Source of the DNA: Streptomyces sp. BV286
Lineage (GTDB): Bacteria; Actinomycetota; Actinomycetes; Streptomycetales; Streptomycetaceae
Assembly (NCBI RefSeq): GCF_019090165.1
Contig: NZ_JAHRIB010000152.1
Span: forward strand, 186,001 to 250,000
Direction: 5' to 3'
DNA: 64,000 nt
Position 1 is the first letter of the stretch. Each line of letters starts with the position of its first letter. Below are positions 42,859 to 51,734 of this stretch, piece by piece. The notes beneath the pieces are model-generated. The model ran no database searches. It saw nothing but the letters and a program-made list of their open reading frames with translations, and had not been told where the DNA came from. Made by a program: the position numbers and the translations under genes.

Positions 42859-44223
42859 TCACAGGTGGTACGCGTACTCGGTGAACTCCCAGTCGGTGAC
42901 GTGCCGTTGGAAGCGCTCGACCTCGTTGCGCTTGTAGGAGAGGAAGGAGGTGGTGAAGCCCTTGCCGAGCACTTCGGTCAGAGCGGTGTCCGCCTCCAGC
43001 GCGTCGAGTGCGTCGGGCAGTGCCATGGGCAGCACCGCGGAGCGGGTCGTGTCGTAGCCGTAGCCCTCCAGCGGCGCCGGCGGCTCGTCGCCCGCCAGTA
43101 CGCCGAGCAGCGCGGCGGCCGTCATCGCGGCGATCGCCAGGTACGGGTTGGCGCTCGCGTCGCCCAGTCGCAGCTCCAGCCGGGCGCCCGAGCCGCGCTC
43201 GGGCGGGATGCGGACCATGGCGCTGCGGTTGTCGAGGCCCCAGTCGATCAGCCAGGGCGCCAGGGTGTCGGGCCCGAACCGCTTGTAGGAGTTGACCGTC
43301 GGGTTGAGCAGCGCGGCCAGTGCCGGGGCGTGGGCCAGCACTCCGGCGATCGCGTGCCGGGCCGTCGCGGACAGGCCGTGGGCTCCGGACGGGTCGTCGA
43401 AGGCGTTGCGGCGGTCGACGTCCTCGCAGGACAGGTGGAGGTGGAACCCGGATCCGCCCGCGTCGTTGAACGGCTTCGCCATGAAGGTGGCGAGGCGGCC
43501 CTCCTTGCGGGCCAGTTCCTTGACCGCGGCCTTGAAGCGGAAGGCCCGGTCGGCGGCCGACAGGGCTTCGGAGTGCGTCAGGTTGATCTCGAACTGGCCT
43601 CCGTCGAACTCGTGGTTGCCGTTGATCACCCCGAGGTCCAGGTCCCGCACCTGCCGCAGGGTGCGCAGGAGGTGGTTGTCCGGGTCGCCGCGCAGCCCCG
43701 CCGTGTAGACCACGCCCGGCGTCGACCCGTACCGGCGCCAGCCGCCCGCCGGTCCGGGCTCGGGGTCGCAGAGGTAGTACTCGAGCTCGGGCCCGACCAC
43801 CGGGCGCAGGCCGTGTTCGGTGCAGCGGGCGAGGACAGTGCGCAGCAGATCGCGGGGCGACTCGGCGGCGGGTGAGCCGGTCGCCGGATCGACGACGTCC
43901 CCGAGGCAGGTCGCCACGCCGGGTTCCCACGGCACCGCGGTCAAGGTGGTGAGGTCAGGGCGCACGGTGATGTCGGGCAGCCCGGCGTCCAGTCCTCCGG
44001 CCACCGGGACCACGTCGCCCTGGGGGGAGGTGTGGTAGACCGCCCGGCAGAAGGCGAGCCCGTGCTCGCACACCGCGGGCAGATGGTCGAGCAGTACGTC
44101 ACGGGCACGGTCGGTGCCGATGAGGTCGGGATAGGTCACCCGGACGACGTCGACGCCCTCGGCGGCGAGCCGCTCGGTGTGGCGTCGGACCTCTTCGGCC
44201 CCGGGGGATGGCTGAGCGCTCAC
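42859..44223 (-). CDS. Glutamine-synthetase-like gamma-glutamyl-amine ligase
   Basis: A 454-residue GS-fold enzyme. Conserved elements are GPELEYYLCDPEPG (metal Glu), GNHEFDGGQFEINL, FMAKPFNDAGGSGFHLHLS, NPTVNSYKRF and WGLDNRSAMVRIP. The adenylylation-tyrosine region of true GlnA is absent. Such proteins (PuuA, IpuC, GlnA3/GlnA4-like) glutamylate polyamines, ethanolamine or alkylamines instead of making glutamine. Two class I amidotransferases and a PuuC-like dehydrogenase elsewhere in the locus fit a gamma-glutamyl pathway. GTG 44223 has GGAG five bases ahead. Its promoter carries operator A. Confidence 0.85.
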   Translation of the reverse strand: MSAQPSPGAEEVRRHTERLAAEGVDVVRVTYPDLIGTDRARDVLLDHLPAVCEHGLAFCRAVYHTSPQGDVVPVAGGLDAGLPDITVRPDLTTLTAVPWEPGVATCLGDVVDPATGSPAAESPRDLLRTVLARCTEHGLRPVVGPELEYYLCDPEPGPAGGWRRYGSTPGVVYTAGLRGDPDNHLLRTLRQVRDLDLGVINGNHEFDGGQFEINLTHSEALSAADRAFRFKAAVKELARKEGRLATFMAKPFNDAGGSGFHLHLSCEDVDRRNAFDDPSGAHGLSATARHAIAGVLAHAPALAALLNPTVNSYKRFGPDTLAPWLIDWGLDNRSAMVRIPPERGSGARLELRLGDASANPYLAIAAMTAAALLGVLAGDEPPAPLEGYGYDTTRSAVLPMALPDALDALEADTALTEVLGKGFTTSFLSYKRNEVERFQRHVTDWEFTEYAYHL

Positions 44224-44301
44224 CGGTGTCTCCTCGGACAGTCGGGCGGGAGGCGTGGAGCCAGTGCGGGCGGCGGGCCGGACGAACAGGCCCACCAGTT
44301 T

Positions 44302-44315
44302 GTTTGGCTCCAAAC
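44302..44315. promoter_or_regulatory. Operator A (GTTTGGCTCCAAAC) at the GS/P450 promoter
   Basis: Perfect palindrome with a 2-base centre. On the minus strand it directly follows and slightly overlaps the -10 box TAACGT (44314-44319). That -10 lies 17 bases from a -35 TTGTGG (44337-44342), so a bound repressor would block the promoter. Confidence 0.8.
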
Positions 44316-44342
44316 GTTAAGCATCGGTTCACGTCTCCACAA
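44314..44342 (-). promoter_or_regulatory. Promoter of the GS-like/P450 operon
   Basis: -35 TTGTGG and -10 TAACGT with 17-base spacing, overlapped by operator A. Confidence 0.55.
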
Positions 44343-44379
44343 GAGGTACTCCCTCAATTTTTCTCCTGCTCGTCAGGTA

Positions 44380-44408
44380 TTGACCGGTCGGGCTTCGCTC
44401 CCTACTTT
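44380..44408 (+). promoter_or_regulatory. Promoter of the ferredoxin operon
   Basis: -35 TTGACC (44380-44385) and -10 TACTTT (44403-44408), 17 bases apart, immediately followed by operator B. Confidence 0.65.
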
Positions 44409-44422
44409 GTTTGGAACCAAAC
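44409..44422. promoter_or_regulatory. Operator B (GTTTGGAACCAAAC) at the ferredoxin promoter
   Basis: Perfect palindrome with a 2-base centre, starting at the base after the -10 box and covering the expected transcription start. It lies 25 bases before the ferredoxin GTG. Confidence 0.82.
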
Positions 44423-44446
44423 GACCTGTCTGAGAGGGGTCCGGCC

Positions 44447-44635
44447 GTGAAGGTCGTCGTCGACACCACCAAGTGCAAGGACCACGGGCAGTGCGTCTTC
44501 GCAGCTCCGGACGTCTTCCGACTGGACGACGGCGGGCGCCTCGCCTTCGACGCGGAGCCCGACGCCGCCCTGCGCGACGACGTCGAGGAGGCGGCGGACG
44601 TCTGTCCGCTGCAGGCCATCTCGATCGAGGACTGA
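44447..44635 (+). CDS. [3Fe-4S]-type ferredoxin (P450 partner)
   Basis: A 62-residue ferredoxin with cluster ligands C10, C16 and C53-Pro (C-x2-H-x2-C...CP). The position that would hold the fourth cysteine is His13. This pattern is typical of ferredoxins that feed actinobacterial P450s. GTG 44447 follows GAGAGG. It begins the operon containing its reductase and lies divergently next to the P450 gene's operon. Small size kept it hidden among overlapping frames. Confidence 0.9.
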   Translation: MKVVVDTTKCKDHGQCVFAAPDVFRLDDGGRLAFDAEPDAALRDDVEEAADVCPLQAISIED

Positions 44636-44640
44636 TCACC

Positions 44641-45882
44641 ATGACGGGTACGACGGGTGGCGCGACAGGCCGGGCGGCGGGCCGTGTCGTCATCGCGGGC
44701 GCCTCGCTGGGCGGCCTGCGAGCCGCAGAGCAGCTGCGCGCGGCCGGCTGGACCGGGGCCGTCACCCTCATCGGCGACGAGCCGCACATGCCGTACAACC
44801 GGCCTCCGCTGTCCAAGGAGGTGCTGGCCGGCAGTGCTCCGTTCGAGTCGCTGGCCTTCACGCCGAGGGCGTCCGCGGCCGATGTGCAGTGGCGGCTCGG
44901 GACCTCCGTGACGGCGGCCCGGCCGGCCGAACGCGTCGTCGAACTCGACGACGGCACGACCCTTCCGTTCGACGCTCTGGTCGTCGCCACCGGCATGCGC
45001 CCGAGGCGGCTGCGCTGCCCGGGGCCGCTCGCCGGCCGCCACACCGTACGCACCCTCGCCGACGCGCAGGCACTGCGTGATGAACTGACCCTGCCGGGCG
45101 CCCGAGTCGTCGTGATCGGCGCCGGCTTCATCGGCTGCGAAGTGGCGGCCACGGCCGTCGGGCTGGGTGTCGAGCACGTCACCGTGGTCGATCCCCTGCG
45201 GCTGCCCATGGTGGGTCCGCTCGGCGAACTGCTCGGCCGTGCCCTGCTCCGGCGCCACGAGGAGCGCGGAGTGCGCTTCGCGCTCGGCGCGTCGGTGGTC
45301 CGGTTCGAGGGCGCCGACCGGGTCACGGGCGTCGTGCTGGGCGACGGGACGGTGTTGCCCGCCGATGTGGTGGTGGAGTCGGTGGGTTCGGTCGCCAACA
45401 CCGAGTGGCTGGACGGCCACGGACTCGACCTGTCCGACGGCGTCCTCACCGACGAGTTCCTGCGCGTCGGCGGGCTCCCGTACGTCGTCGCCGTCGGGGA
45501 CGTGGCCCGGTTCCCCAACGCGCGCTACGACGGTGTGCCCCGCCGGGTCGAGCACTGGTCCATTCCCACCGACACCGCCAAGCACGCCGCGAAGACCCTC
45601 GTCGCCCATCTGTCCGGCGCGGGCGGCGAGTTGAAGCCGTTCGCGCCGCTGCCGACCTTCTGGAGCGACCAGCACGACTTCCGGCTCCAGTCGTTCGGTG
45701 CGCCGGCCCTCGGCAGGGACGACGTACGCGTCCTCGACGGCGACCCTTCCGGTGACGTCCTGGCCGGCTACCACCACGGCGGCCGACTGGTCGGCGTCGT
45801 CGCCCTCGGGGGTCCCTCGACGGTCGCCAAGACCGCCCGCTACCGCGCCGACCTGCTCGGGCAGCCCGCCCTCACCGCGTAA
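44641..45882 (+). CDS. FAD/NAD(P)H ferredoxin reductase
   Basis: A 413-residue pyridine-nucleotide-disulfide-type reductase of the rubredoxin/ferredoxin reductase group. The FAD fold is RVVIAGASLGGLRAAEQLR (GxSxGG) near residue 15, with MPYNRPPLSKEVL. The NAD fold is VVVIGAGFIGCEVAATAVGLG near 155, and the second FAD contact is VVAVGDVARFPN. It lies five bases after the ferredoxin gene and completes the electron chain to the P450. A reductive aromatic dioxygenase partner is a less likely role, since no Rieske oxygenase is present. Confidence 0.9.
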   Translation: MTGTTGGATGRAAGRVVIAGASLGGLRAAEQLRAAGWTGAVTLIGDEPHMPYNRPPLSKEVLAGSAPFESLAFTPRASAADVQWRLGTSVTAARPAERVVELDDGTTLPFDALVVATGMRPRRLRCPGPLAGRHTVRTLADAQALRDELTLPGARVVVIGAGFIGCEVAATAVGLGVEHVTVVDPLRLPMVGPLGELLGRALLRRHEERGVRFALGASVVRFEGADRVTGVVLGDGTVLPADVVVESVGSVANTEWLDGHGLDLSDGVLTDEFLRVGGLPYVVAVGDVARFPNARYDGVPRRVEHWSIPTDTAKHAAKTLVAHLSGAGGELKPFAPLPTFWSDQHDFRLQSFGAPALGRDDVRVLDGDPSGDVLAGYHHGGRLVGVVALGGPSTVAKTARYRADLLGQPALTA

Positions 45883-45894
45883 GGAACTCCTCCC

Positions 45895-46707
45895 ATGACC
45901 AGCGTCCGTGGCTACTTCCACCCCAAGACCGCGACCGGTTCGTCGTCGCTGATCCCCTCACCGCCGTGGCTGTACTCGGGCGACCTGCTCACCGTCGAGT
46001 ACCGCACGGACCCTTCGCGGGTGCGTGAACTGCTGCCGGAGCCACTGGAGTTGGCCGAGGAAGATCCCGGCGCCGTCGCACTGATCTGGGCCGACTGGCA
46101 GTCCTGTTCGGCCGGTGCGCAGGAGCTGCTGGATCCCGTGCTCTCCCAGTACAAGGAGGCGTTCGCCGTCGTGCGCTGCTCCTACCAGGGGCGGACGTAC
46201 TCGCGGTGCGTCTACATCTGGGTCGACAAGGACTTCGCGATCGCCCGCGGCCTGCACCAGGGGTATCCGAAGAAGCTCGGGTCCATCCACCAGACGCGGC
46301 CGCATCCCTACGGTCCCGCTCCGCGGATCTCGGCGGGGGCCCGGTTCGGGGCGACGCTCGCCGCCGCCGACCGCCGGCTCGCCCAGGCCGTGGTGACGCT
46401 GCGGGAGCCGTCCCGGACGAACGGGTTCGTCAACGGACATCCGATGGCGCACCACCGCTGGCTGCCGTCTGTCGAGAACGGCAAGGGGCTGGCTCTGGAC
46501 GAGCTGATCGAGACCGGGGCGGCCGCCTTCGAAGGCGGCCCGGCGTGGGTCGGTGACGCGGAGCTGGAGCTGTTCGAGGCGCCCACCGAGGAGTTGGCCC
46601 GGCTGGAGATCCGGGAGCCGATCGCCGCGTACTACCGCCAGGTCGGCGTGGTCTGGGACGGGGGGACCTTGCTGGAGTCCGGTACCTCGGGGGCGTCCGC
46701 CTCGTGA
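45895..46707 (+). CDS. Acetoacetate-decarboxylase-family protein
   Basis: A 270-residue protein of the ADC fold. The Schiff-base lysine region HQGYPKKLGSIHQTRPHPYG matches the family active site. Other family members are decarboxylases or, in some cases, aldolase-dehydratases acting on keto acids. In this operon it precedes meta-cleavage genes, so it may process a 2-oxo or vinylogous intermediate of the ring-cleavage pathway in place of the usual decarboxylase. It lies 12 bases after the reductase gene. Exact reaction unknown. Confidence 0.8.
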   Translation: MTSVRGYFHPKTATGSSSLIPSPPWLYSGDLLTVEYRTDPSRVRELLPEPLELAEEDPGAVALIWADWQSCSAGAQELLDPVLSQYKEAFAVVRCSYQGRTYSRCVYIWVDKDFAIARGLHQGYPKKLGSIHQTRPHPYGPAPRISAGARFGATLAAADRRLAQAVVTLREPSRTNGFVNGHPMAHHRWLPSVENGKGLALDELIETGAAAFEGGPAWVGDAELELFEAPTEELARLEIREPIAAYYRQVGVVWDGGTLLESGTSGASAS

Positions 46708-46726
46708 GGCCGGTGGGAGTGTGCCG

Positions 46727-46803
46727 GTCCGTCGTGGCCTGTCGCGCCCACGCGGCGGAGCCGCCATATCAAGTTCAGCCCCGCGCCCCTGAAAAGGGCG
46801 CTC
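46727..46803. repeat. Dispersed Streptomyces intergenic repeat
   Basis: The stretch with CCCACGCGGCGGAGCCGCC and the hairpin GCGCCC-N7-GGGCGC looks like a variant of a small GC-rich element that is common between Streptomyces genes. It separates the decarboxylase-like and dehydrogenase genes inside the operon. Confidence 0.6.
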
Positions 46804-46836
46804 ACGTCCCCCGTTCCCCCATCTGGAGCCAGTCCC

Positions 46837-48297
46837 ATGTCTGAGAAGATCGTCGTCGCCGGAGTCTCCGTCGACACCCGGCACTGGATCGGCGGTCGAC
46901 GGATCGCCTCCGCCGAGACCTTTGCCGATGTCTCGCCCATCGACCAGAGCGTGCTCGGGGAGATCGCCCGTGGCGGGCCGGCCGAGGCCGAAGCCGCCGT
47001 TGCCGCCGCTCGCGACGCCTTTCCCGCCTGGGCGGCCACCACCCGCTCCGAACGCGCCCGCATTCTGCACGCCGTCGCCGACGGTGTGGAGAAGCGGATC
47101 GAAGACCTGGCGATCGTCGAGACGCACGACAACGGAGCGTTGCTGCGCTCGCACCGGCGGGGCGTGATGCCGCGGGTCGCGCACAACTTCCGGTTCTTCG
47201 CCGACTGGCTGCTGACGCTCGAGCACGAGGACTTCGAGACGCGCGGCCACCGCAACCACGTGAGCTGGGACCCGGCGGGGCCGTGCGTGCTGATCACGCC
47301 GTGGAACGCGCCGCTGATGCTGGCCACCTGGAAGGTCGCCCCGGCCCTCGCCGCCGGGAACACCGTCGTCCTCAAGCCCGCCGAGTGGTCGCCGCTCACC
47401 GCGTCGCTGCTGGCCGACATCGCCGCCGAGGCCGGCCTGCCGGCCGGAGTGCTCAACGTCGTCCAGGGCCTCGGCGCCGAGATCGGTGACTCCCTCACCT
47501 CCCATCCCGACGTACGCCGCATCAGCTTCACCGGGTCGGTGCCCACCGCCCGGCGGATCGCGGCGTCGGCCGCCGCGAACCTCACCCCGCTCAGCCTCGA
47601 ACTCGGCGGCAAGTCACCGCTGCTGGTCTTCGCTGACGCGGACCTCGACCTCGCGGTGGACCTCGCGGTGGAGCAGTACGACAACGCCGGGCAGGTGTGT
47701 CTGGCCGCCACCCGCATCCTCGTCGAGGAACCGGTCGCCGAGGAGTTCACCCGCCGCTTCACCGAGAAGGCCGCCACGCTCCGGCAGGGCGACCCGCGGG
47801 ACGAGACCACCGACCTCGGGCCCACCATCCACCCCCGGCAGGTGGAGAAGATCGACGGGTTCGTGCAGCGGGCCCTCGCCGCCGGCGCGCGCGCCGTCAT
47901 CGGCGGCAGCGCGGGCCAGGACCTCTCCTACCGTCCGACCCTCCTCACCGACGTCACCCAGGACTCCGAGATCGTCCAGGAAGAGGTCTTCGGACCCGTC
48001 CTGACCCTCCAGACCTTCGCCACCGAGGACGAGGCGATCCGCCTCGCCAACGACACCCGCTTCGGCCTCGCCGCCACCGTCGCCACCGGGGACCCGGAGC
48101 GCGCCGAGCGGGTCACCGGGCAGCTCGTCGCGGGCACGGTCTGGGTCAACTGCTTCTTCGTACGCGACCTGCGGGCGCCCTTCGGCGGCTCCCGACGCTC
48201 GGGAGTGGGCCGCGAGGGCGGCACCTGGAGCTTCGACTTCTACTGCGACCTCAAGAACACCGTCACCGCCCCGAACGGATGGACCAACCATGGGTGA
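46837..48297 (+). CDS. hpaE: Aldehyde dehydrogenase, HpaE-type
   Basis: A 486-residue NAD(P)-dependent aldehyde dehydrogenase. The Rossmann and active-site parts are ITPWNAPLMLATWKVAPALA, FTGSVPTARRIA, LELGGKSPLLVFADADLD and the catalytic cysteine in NAGQVCLAATRI. It sits directly before an extradiol dioxygenase, overlapping it by 8 bases, as HpaE does next to HpaD. HpaE oxidises 5-carboxymethyl-2-hydroxymuconate semialdehyde, the ring-cleavage product of homoprotocatechuate. Function follows from context; ALDHs alone are hard to separate by sequence. Confidence 0.85.
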   Translation: MSEKIVVAGVSVDTRHWIGGRRIASAETFADVSPIDQSVLGEIARGGPAEAEAAVAAARDAFPAWAATTRSERARILHAVADGVEKRIEDLAIVETHDNGALLRSHRRGVMPRVAHNFRFFADWLLTLEHEDFETRGHRNHVSWDPAGPCVLITPWNAPLMLATWKVAPALAAGNTVVLKPAEWSPLTASLLADIAAEAGLPAGVLNVVQGLGAEIGDSLTSHPDVRRISFTGSVPTARRIAASAAANLTPLSLELGGKSPLLVFADADLDLAVDLAVEQYDNAGQVCLAATRILVEEPVAEEFTRRFTEKAATLRQGDPRDETTDLGPTIHPRQVEKIDGFVQRALAAGARAVIGGSAGQDLSYRPTLLTDVTQDSEIVQEEVFGPVLTLQTFATEDEAIRLANDTRFGLAATVATGDPERAERVTGQLVAGTVWVNCFFVRDLRAPFGGSRRSGVGREGGTWSFDFYCDLKNTVTAPNGWTNHG

Positions 48298-49189
48298 GAT
48301 CGTCGGGGCGGGCCTGCTCGCCCATGTGCCCACCATCGTGCTGCCGGAGGCCGAGCGGCTCGAACTCAACGAGGGCAAGGAGATCACCCTCGTCACCGGA
48401 CTGCGGCAACTGCGCGCGGACGTCTTCGAATCCGGCGCCGCCGACGACTACGACACCGTCGTGGTCCTCGACTCGCACTGGGCGACCACCGTCGAGTTCG
48501 TCGTCACCGCCCAGCAGCGCCGGGCCGGGCTCTTCACCTCCGAGGAGCTGCCGCGCGGCATGTGCCGCATGCCCTACGACTACCCGGGCGACCCCGAACT
48601 CGCCCACAACATCGCCTCGTTCGCCGACAAGCACGGCACCTGGATCACCCCGATCGACGACGACCACCTGCCGGTCTACTACGCCACCCTCAACCTCTGG
48701 AAGTTCCTGGGGGAGGGGCTGCCCGACAAGCGCTGGGTGACCATCGGCGTCTGCCAGACCGGCGACATGGAGGACCATCTGCGCCTCGGGCGCGCACTCG
48801 CCGACGGCATTGCCGCCACCCCCGGCCGACGCGTCCTGCTCATCGCGTCCGGCGCCCTCTCCCACACGTTCTGGCCGCTGCGCGAGATCCGTGACCACGA
48901 GGCCAGCGACCCGGCGCACATCTTCACCCCCGAGGCCCGCGAGGCCGACCGCGAGCGCATCGCGTGGTTCAAGGAGGGCCGGCACGACAAGGTCCTCGAC
49001 TCCATGCCGGAGTTCTGGAAGCACAAGCCCGAGGCGAAGTTCTTCCACTACCTGATGATGGCCGGCGCCCTCGGCGAGCAGGCCTGCGTCGCCAAGGGCC
49101 GCCAGTACGGCGAGTACGAGAACTCCGTCGGCACCGGCCAGGCCCACATCTGGTTCGACCGCCCGGCCGAGGGCTGGACCGGAGCCTGA
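48290..49189 (+). CDS. hpaD: 3,4-dihydroxyphenylacetate 2,3-dioxygenase-like extradiol enzyme
   Basis: A 299-residue class III (LigB-like) ring-cleavage dioxygenase. Iron-site segments are GAGLLAHVPTIVLPE (His), VVLDSHWATTVEF (His) and the late acidic region. The central LPRGMCRMPYDYPGDPE and GALSHTFWPL are typical of the homoprotocatechuate subgroup. It cleaves a catechol next to a hydroxyl, here presumably a dihydroxyphenylacetate. It overlaps the hpaE start and is followed by an FAH-family gene, a conserved arrangement. Confidence 0.87.
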   Translation: MGEIVGAGLLAHVPTIVLPEAERLELNEGKEITLVTGLRQLRADVFESGAADDYDTVVVLDSHWATTVEFVVTAQQRRAGLFTSEELPRGMCRMPYDYPGDPELAHNIASFADKHGTWITPIDDDHLPVYYATLNLWKFLGEGLPDKRWVTIGVCQTGDMEDHLRLGRALADGIAATPGRRVLLIASGALSHTFWPLREIRDHEASDPAHIFTPEAREADRERIAWFKEGRHDKVLDSMPEFWKHKPEAKFFHYLMMAGALGEQACVAKGRQYGEYENSVGTGQAHIWFDRPAEGWTGA

Positions 49190-49240
49190 GCGCCCGCGAG
49201 TTACGCCGCCCCGCCCAGCCGACACCCGAAAGGCCTCCCC

Positions 49241-50095
49241 ATGGCTGCATCCTCCGAGTATCGCCGCATCCTCCTCGACGGCGCCGTCACCGAGACCGTC
49301 CGTGAGGGCGACGAACTGGTCGCCGGCGACGGCCGGCGCGTCAAGACCGAGGACGCCCAGCACCTGCCACCCGTCGTCCCGTCCAAGATCATCGCGGTCC
49401 ACCTCAACCACCGCAGCCGCGTCGAGGAGTTCCGGATCCGGCTGACCCCCACGCCGACCTACTTCCACAAGCCGACCTCGGCCCTCAACTCCCACAAGGG
49501 CGCGGTCGTCCGCCCCGAGGGCTGCAAGTGGCTCAACTACGAGGGCGAGGTCGCCATCGTCATCGGGCGGACCGCGCGGAACATCTCGCAGGCGGAGGCC
49601 GGCGCGTACATCGCGGGCTACACGATCGCCAACGACTACGGCCTGCACGACTTCCGCGACACCGACGCCGGTTCGATGCTCCGCGTCAAGGGATCCGACA
49701 CGCTCTGCCCGCTCGGCCCCGGCCTGGTCACCGACTGGGACTTCCACGGCAAGTACCTGCGTACGTACGTCAACGGCGAGGTGGTGCAGGACGGTTCGAC
49801 CGACGAGATGGAGTGGGACATGCACTACCTCGTCGCCGACATCGCCCGCACCATCACCCTCCACCCGGGCGACGTCCTGCTGTCCGGCACCCCGGCCAAC
49901 TCCCGCCCCGTCCGGCCCGGCGACGTCGTCGAGGTCGAGGTCGAGGGCCTGGGACGGCTCAGCAACCACATCGTCACCGGCCCCGCTCCGATCCGTACGG
50001 ACGTCGGTGCCCAGCCCACCGAGTCGGAGGAAGTGCTGTCCACCGCGCTCGGCGGCGACTGGGAGTTCCGCGGCATCAGGTCCCCGAAAAGGTAG
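49241..50095 (+). CDS. FAH-family isomerase/decarboxylase (HpaG-like)
   Basis: A 284-residue fumarylacetoacetate-hydrolase-fold protein. Metal-site residues lie in EGEVAIVIGRTARN and GYTIANDYGLHDFRD, with GSDTLCPLGPGLV and LSGTPANSRPVRPGDVVEVEVEG near the C-terminus. HpaG/HpcE enzymes decarboxylate and isomerise the HpaE product. This is a single-domain version, half the size of the fused HpaG. Separate hpaF, hpaH and hpaI genes are not seen in this window, so the lower pathway is incomplete here or replaced. Confidence 0.83.
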   Translation: MAASSEYRRILLDGAVTETVREGDELVAGDGRRVKTEDAQHLPPVVPSKIIAVHLNHRSRVEEFRIRLTPTPTYFHKPTSALNSHKGAVVRPEGCKWLNYEGEVAIVIGRTARNISQAEAGAYIAGYTIANDYGLHDFRDTDAGSMLRVKGSDTLCPLGPGLVTDWDFHGKYLRTYVNGEVVQDGSTDEMEWDMHYLVADIARTITLHPGDVLLSGTPANSRPVRPGDVVEVEVEGLGRLSNHIVTGPAPIRTDVGAQPTESEEVLSTALGGDWEFRGIRSPKR

Positions 50096-50104
50096 GTAAG
50101 CGAC

Positions 50105-51607
50105 ATGGACACGACCGCTGTCCCCACGACCGTCGAGGCCCCCGCGGCCTCGCGGACGGGCCTGAAGCGCAACGCGCTCGGAGCCCTGGGCATCCTCTTC
50201 TTCGTACTGTCCGCCCAGGCACCCCTCACCGGCGTCGCCGGCGCCGTCCCCATCGCCGTCGCCATCGGCACCGGGCCCGGCACCCCCGCCGCGTACGCGA
50301 TCGCCGGGCTGATCGTGCTGCTGTTCTCCGTGGGCTTCGTCGCCATGGGCCGGTACGTCGTCGACGCCGGCGCCTTCTACACCTACATAGGCAAGGGTCT
50401 CGGCAGGAGCGCCGGCACCGGCAGCGCGGGCGTGGCGCTGCTCGCGTACAGCACGATCCAGGGCTCGATGTACGGGCTCTACGGGTCCGTGGTGAGCGGG
50501 CTGTTCGACCGGTTCGCCGGGATCACGGTGCAGTGGTGGGTGGCTGCGCTGGTCACCATGGCGGTCGTCCAGGTGCTCGGCACGGCGGGCATCGAGCTGG
50601 GTGCGAAGGTGCTCGCGGTCTTCGTCCTGGCGGAGTTCAGCATCCTGCTGGCCTTCGGCGTCGTCACCTTCTTCAAGGGCGGTGGCCCCGAAGGCCTGGC
50701 GCCCGCCGAGAGCTTCTCGGTCTCGGCGGCCCTGGACGGCGCGCCGGGCGTGGCGCTGGTCTTCGCCCTCGCGTCGATGCTCGGCTTCGAGGCCACCGCC
50801 ATCTACGGCGAGGAAGCCCGCGACCCCAGGAAGACGGTCCCCAGAGCCACCTACCTGTCCGTGGCCGTCATCACCGCCTTCTTCGCCTTCACCTCCTGGA
50901 TGCTCATCTCCTCGTACGGGGCGGCCGAGAGCGGCGCGGCGGCGGGCAAGGCGCTGGAGAGCGGCGACTCGACGGCCTTCGTCTTCGCACCGGTCGCGGA
51001 CCTGTTCGGCAACTGGACCAACGACGTGCTGCCGTTCCTGCTCGCCACCTCGCTCTTCGCGGGCATTCTCGCCTTCCACAACTCCGCCAACCGGTACTTC
51101 TTCTCGCTCAGCCGTGACGGGCTGCTTCCCCGCTGGCTGTCCTCCCTCAACCGCAGGCAGTCGCCGTGGGTCGCGGGCGCCGTGCAGACGGCCACGGCGG
51201 TGCTGCTCGTGGTGCCGTTCGCGGTGGCGGGCAAGGACCCGGTACTGACGCTCTTCTCGTGGTTCAGCGGCATCGCCGTACTGGCCATCACCCTGCTGTA
51301 CTTCCTGACCTCGCTGTCGGTCGTGGTGTTCTTCCGGCGCGAGCGGCTCGACACCCGCCCCTGGAACACGCTGATAGCGCCGCTCCTCGGCGCGGTGGGC
51401 ACCGCGGGAGCCATCTGGCTGATCCTGGAGAACTTCACGACGCTCATCGGAGGCGACTCGGCCACCGCCACCTGGCTCGCGGTGACCGTGCCGACCGTGC
51501 TGCTCCTGTGCGTGGGGCTCTCCCGGCTGCCGTACGCGAGAAGGGCGGCGGCCCGGACGGAGCCGGCGGCCGGGGCCGCGTCCGACACCACGGCGGGCCC
51601 CGTCTGA
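50105..51607 (+). CDS. APC-superfamily amino acid/amine permease
   Basis: A 500-residue permease with about 12-14 membrane segments. TM1 is ALGILFFVLSAQAPLTGVAG, and the conserved loop LGFEATAIYGEEARDPRKTVPRA follows TM6. It is the last gene of the catabolic operon, nine bases after the FAH-family gene, and is likely the importer for the amine or amino acid that the locus degrades. The strong hairpin at 51635-51681 closes the operon. Confidence 0.87.
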   Translation: MDTTAVPTTVEAPAASRTGLKRNALGALGILFFVLSAQAPLTGVAGAVPIAVAIGTGPGTPAAYAIAGLIVLLFSVGFVAMGRYVVDAGAFYTYIGKGLGRSAGTGSAGVALLAYSTIQGSMYGLYGSVVSGLFDRFAGITVQWWVAALVTMAVVQVLGTAGIELGAKVLAVFVLAEFSILLAFGVVTFFKGGGPEGLAPAESFSVSAALDGAPGVALVFALASMLGFEATAIYGEEARDPRKTVPRATYLSVAVITAFFAFTSWMLISSYGAAESGAAAGKALESGDSTAFVFAPVADLFGNWTNDVLPFLLATSLFAGILAFHNSANRYFFSLSRDGLLPRWLSSLNRRQSPWVAGAVQTATAVLLVVPFAVAGKDPVLTLFSWFSGIAVLAITLLYFLTSLSVVVFFRRERLDTRPWNTLIAPLLGAVGTAGAIWLILENFTTLIGGDSATATWLAVTVPTVLLLCVGLSRLPYARRAAARTEPAAGAASDTTAGPV

Positions 51608-51634
51608 CGGGCCCTCGCGGCGGCCTGACGGCTG

Positions 51635-51681
51635 ACGTACGGCTGGTTTCCCCGGTGCCTTGGGGGAAACCAGCCGTACGT
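51635..51681. terminator. 19-bp perfect hairpin terminator of the ferredoxin-permease operon
   Basis: Stem 51635-51653 pairs with 51663-51681 around a 9-base loop, 28 bases after the permease stop and just before the marR promoter. This probably also isolates the regulator's transcription. Confidence 0.88.
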
Positions 51682-51687
51682 TACACG

Positions 51688-51693
51688 TATAAT
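51688..51693 (+). promoter_or_regulatory. -10 box of marR
   Basis: A perfect TATAAT, unusual in this GC-rich DNA, lies 42 bases before the marR start and runs directly into operator C. No good -35 hexamer is seen. Confidence 0.6.
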
Positions 51694-51705
51694 TTGACTC
51701 CGAAC
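51692..51705. promoter_or_regulatory. Operator C (ATTTGACTCCGAAC) at marR
   Basis: Matches the arms of operators A/B at 9 of 12 positions and overlaps the end of the TATAAT box, as expected for autorepression. Confidence 0.65.
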
Positions 51706-51734
51706 GATTCAGCGGCGCGCATCGGAGGAGTTCA

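Noticed and set aside
51608..51734. Small gene between the permease and marR
   Set aside because: The sequence is taken up by a long hairpin, a -10 box and an operator; no frame is plausible.
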